Of a stretch of DNA of 5,877 bases, positions 5,680 to 5,877 are shown one piece after another. Under the pieces are notes generated by a model that was not told where the DNA came from, searched no databases, and saw only the letters and a program-made list of their open reading frames with translations. This DNA comes from Limiplasma sp031556335 (lineage in GTDB: Bacteria > Bacillota > Clostridia > Christensenellales > Aristaeellaceae). Position 1 is the first letter of the stretch; each line of letters starts with the position of its first letter. Made by a program: the position numbers and the translations under genes. The stretch lies in the NCBI GenBank assembly GCA_031556335.1, contig JAVBTE010000109.1, positions 1-5,877 on the forward strand, read 5' to 3'.

Positions 5680-5772
5680 TTGACCGCGCACCGCGCGGTC
5701 AAAGATGGGTCCAGGGCGAGGCCCTGGCAGGGCTGCAAGGGGCGGCACCCCTGGCCCGTCCCCTCGTCCCCC
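5680..5772 (+). repeat. Composite three-hairpin repeat with CGTCCCC tail, right-hand copy
   Basis: On the plus strand, H1 is a perfect 9-bp stem (TTGACCGCG 5680-5688 with CGCGGTCAA 5694-5702, 5-base loop). H2 is the same 7-bp CCAGGGC/GCCCTGG stem as in the other copy (5711-5727, 3-base loop). H3 is AGGGG/CCCCT (5738-5742 with 5748-5752, 5-base loop). The tail has CGTCCCC at 5757-5763 and 5765-5771. Spacings between modules (8, 10 and 4 bases) nearly match the copy at 4081-4182 (9, 8 and 0), which points to a common element. H1 and H3 differ in sequence between copies but keep complementary arms, suggesting that the fold matters. It points away from the operon, so it may belong to a neighbouring unit beyond the window. 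Confidence 0.75.
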
Positions 5773-5877
5773 TATACACAAACGCGCGCCCGGCGGCGGA
5801 CCCGCGCCAGCCAAGCCGGAGTAACTGGTTGCGCAGACCAGCTGTTGTGTTTGGGGTGGTGGTTGGGCACAAAACAG
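5773..5877. other. Right edge, no gene recognised
   Basis: This GC-rich tail has no supported coding region. The only structure is a small 5-bp hairpin (CTGGT...ACCAG around 5825-5841). It may be the end of a gene or intergenic DNA continuing outside the window. Confidence 0.4.

Noticed and set aside
1..5877. Weak inverted similarity between the two window ends (CCCCACACAACA near 1-20, TGTTGTGTTTGGGG near 5844-5857)
   Set aside because: It is short, interrupted and GC-biased, with no target-site duplication or transposase to suggest a mobile-element boundary.
1..5877. CRISPR array, tRNA, rRNA or transposase
   Set aside because: I saw no regularly spaced repeats with unique spacers, no tRNA-like cloverleaf and no transposase motifs on either strand.

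Overview
The window carries one sugar-uptake locus, read entirely on the minus strand (right to left): a ChvE-type sugar-binding protein (chvE, 5333..4266), a double-domain ABC ATPase (gguA, 4045..2510), a permease (gguB, 2505..1291) and an AraR-type repressor (1185..133). The coding DNA is GC-rich. The AAAGGAG/GGGAGG ribosome sites, the near-consensus sigma-A promoter and a regulator closely resembling Bacillus subtilis AraR all suggest a Bacillota (Firmicutes) bacterium, probably a gut-type member of the Clostridia. The non-lipoprotein signal peptide of the binding protein would fit some Christensenellales-like lineages, but that is only an impression.

Layout from the right end: a short edge stretch with no gene (5773-5877); a GC-rich composite repeat (5680-5772, + orientation); an AT-rich region of about 235 bp without a gene (5445-5679); a strong promoter with a candidate operator in its spacer (5415-5444); chvE; a 220-bp gap with a terminator-like hairpin (4217-4243) and a second copy of the composite repeat in minus orientation (4081-4182); gguA and gguB, 4 bp apart; a clear intrinsic terminator (1241-1275); the regulator with its own weak candidate promoter; and, from the regulator's stop codon to the left edge, a degenerate third copy of the repeat embedded in long C and G homopolymers (1-132).

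How it should work: the exported binding protein captures a monosaccharide (ChvE relatives bind several aldoses such as arabinose, xylose, galactose and glucose), GguB forms the membrane channel and GguA powers import. The repressor would sense the imported sugar, L-arabinose by analogy with B. subtilis, and release the chvE promoter. The hairpin-rich gap after chvE probably makes binding protein more abundant than GguA/GguB. No sugar-catabolic genes are present.

I found no novel enzyme or defence-like system. The transport locus is an ordinary, intact member of a known family. The least explained parts are non-coding: a modular three-hairpin repeat with tandem CGTCCCC tails, the four-hairpin chvE-gguA gap, and the operator-like palindrome in the promoter.
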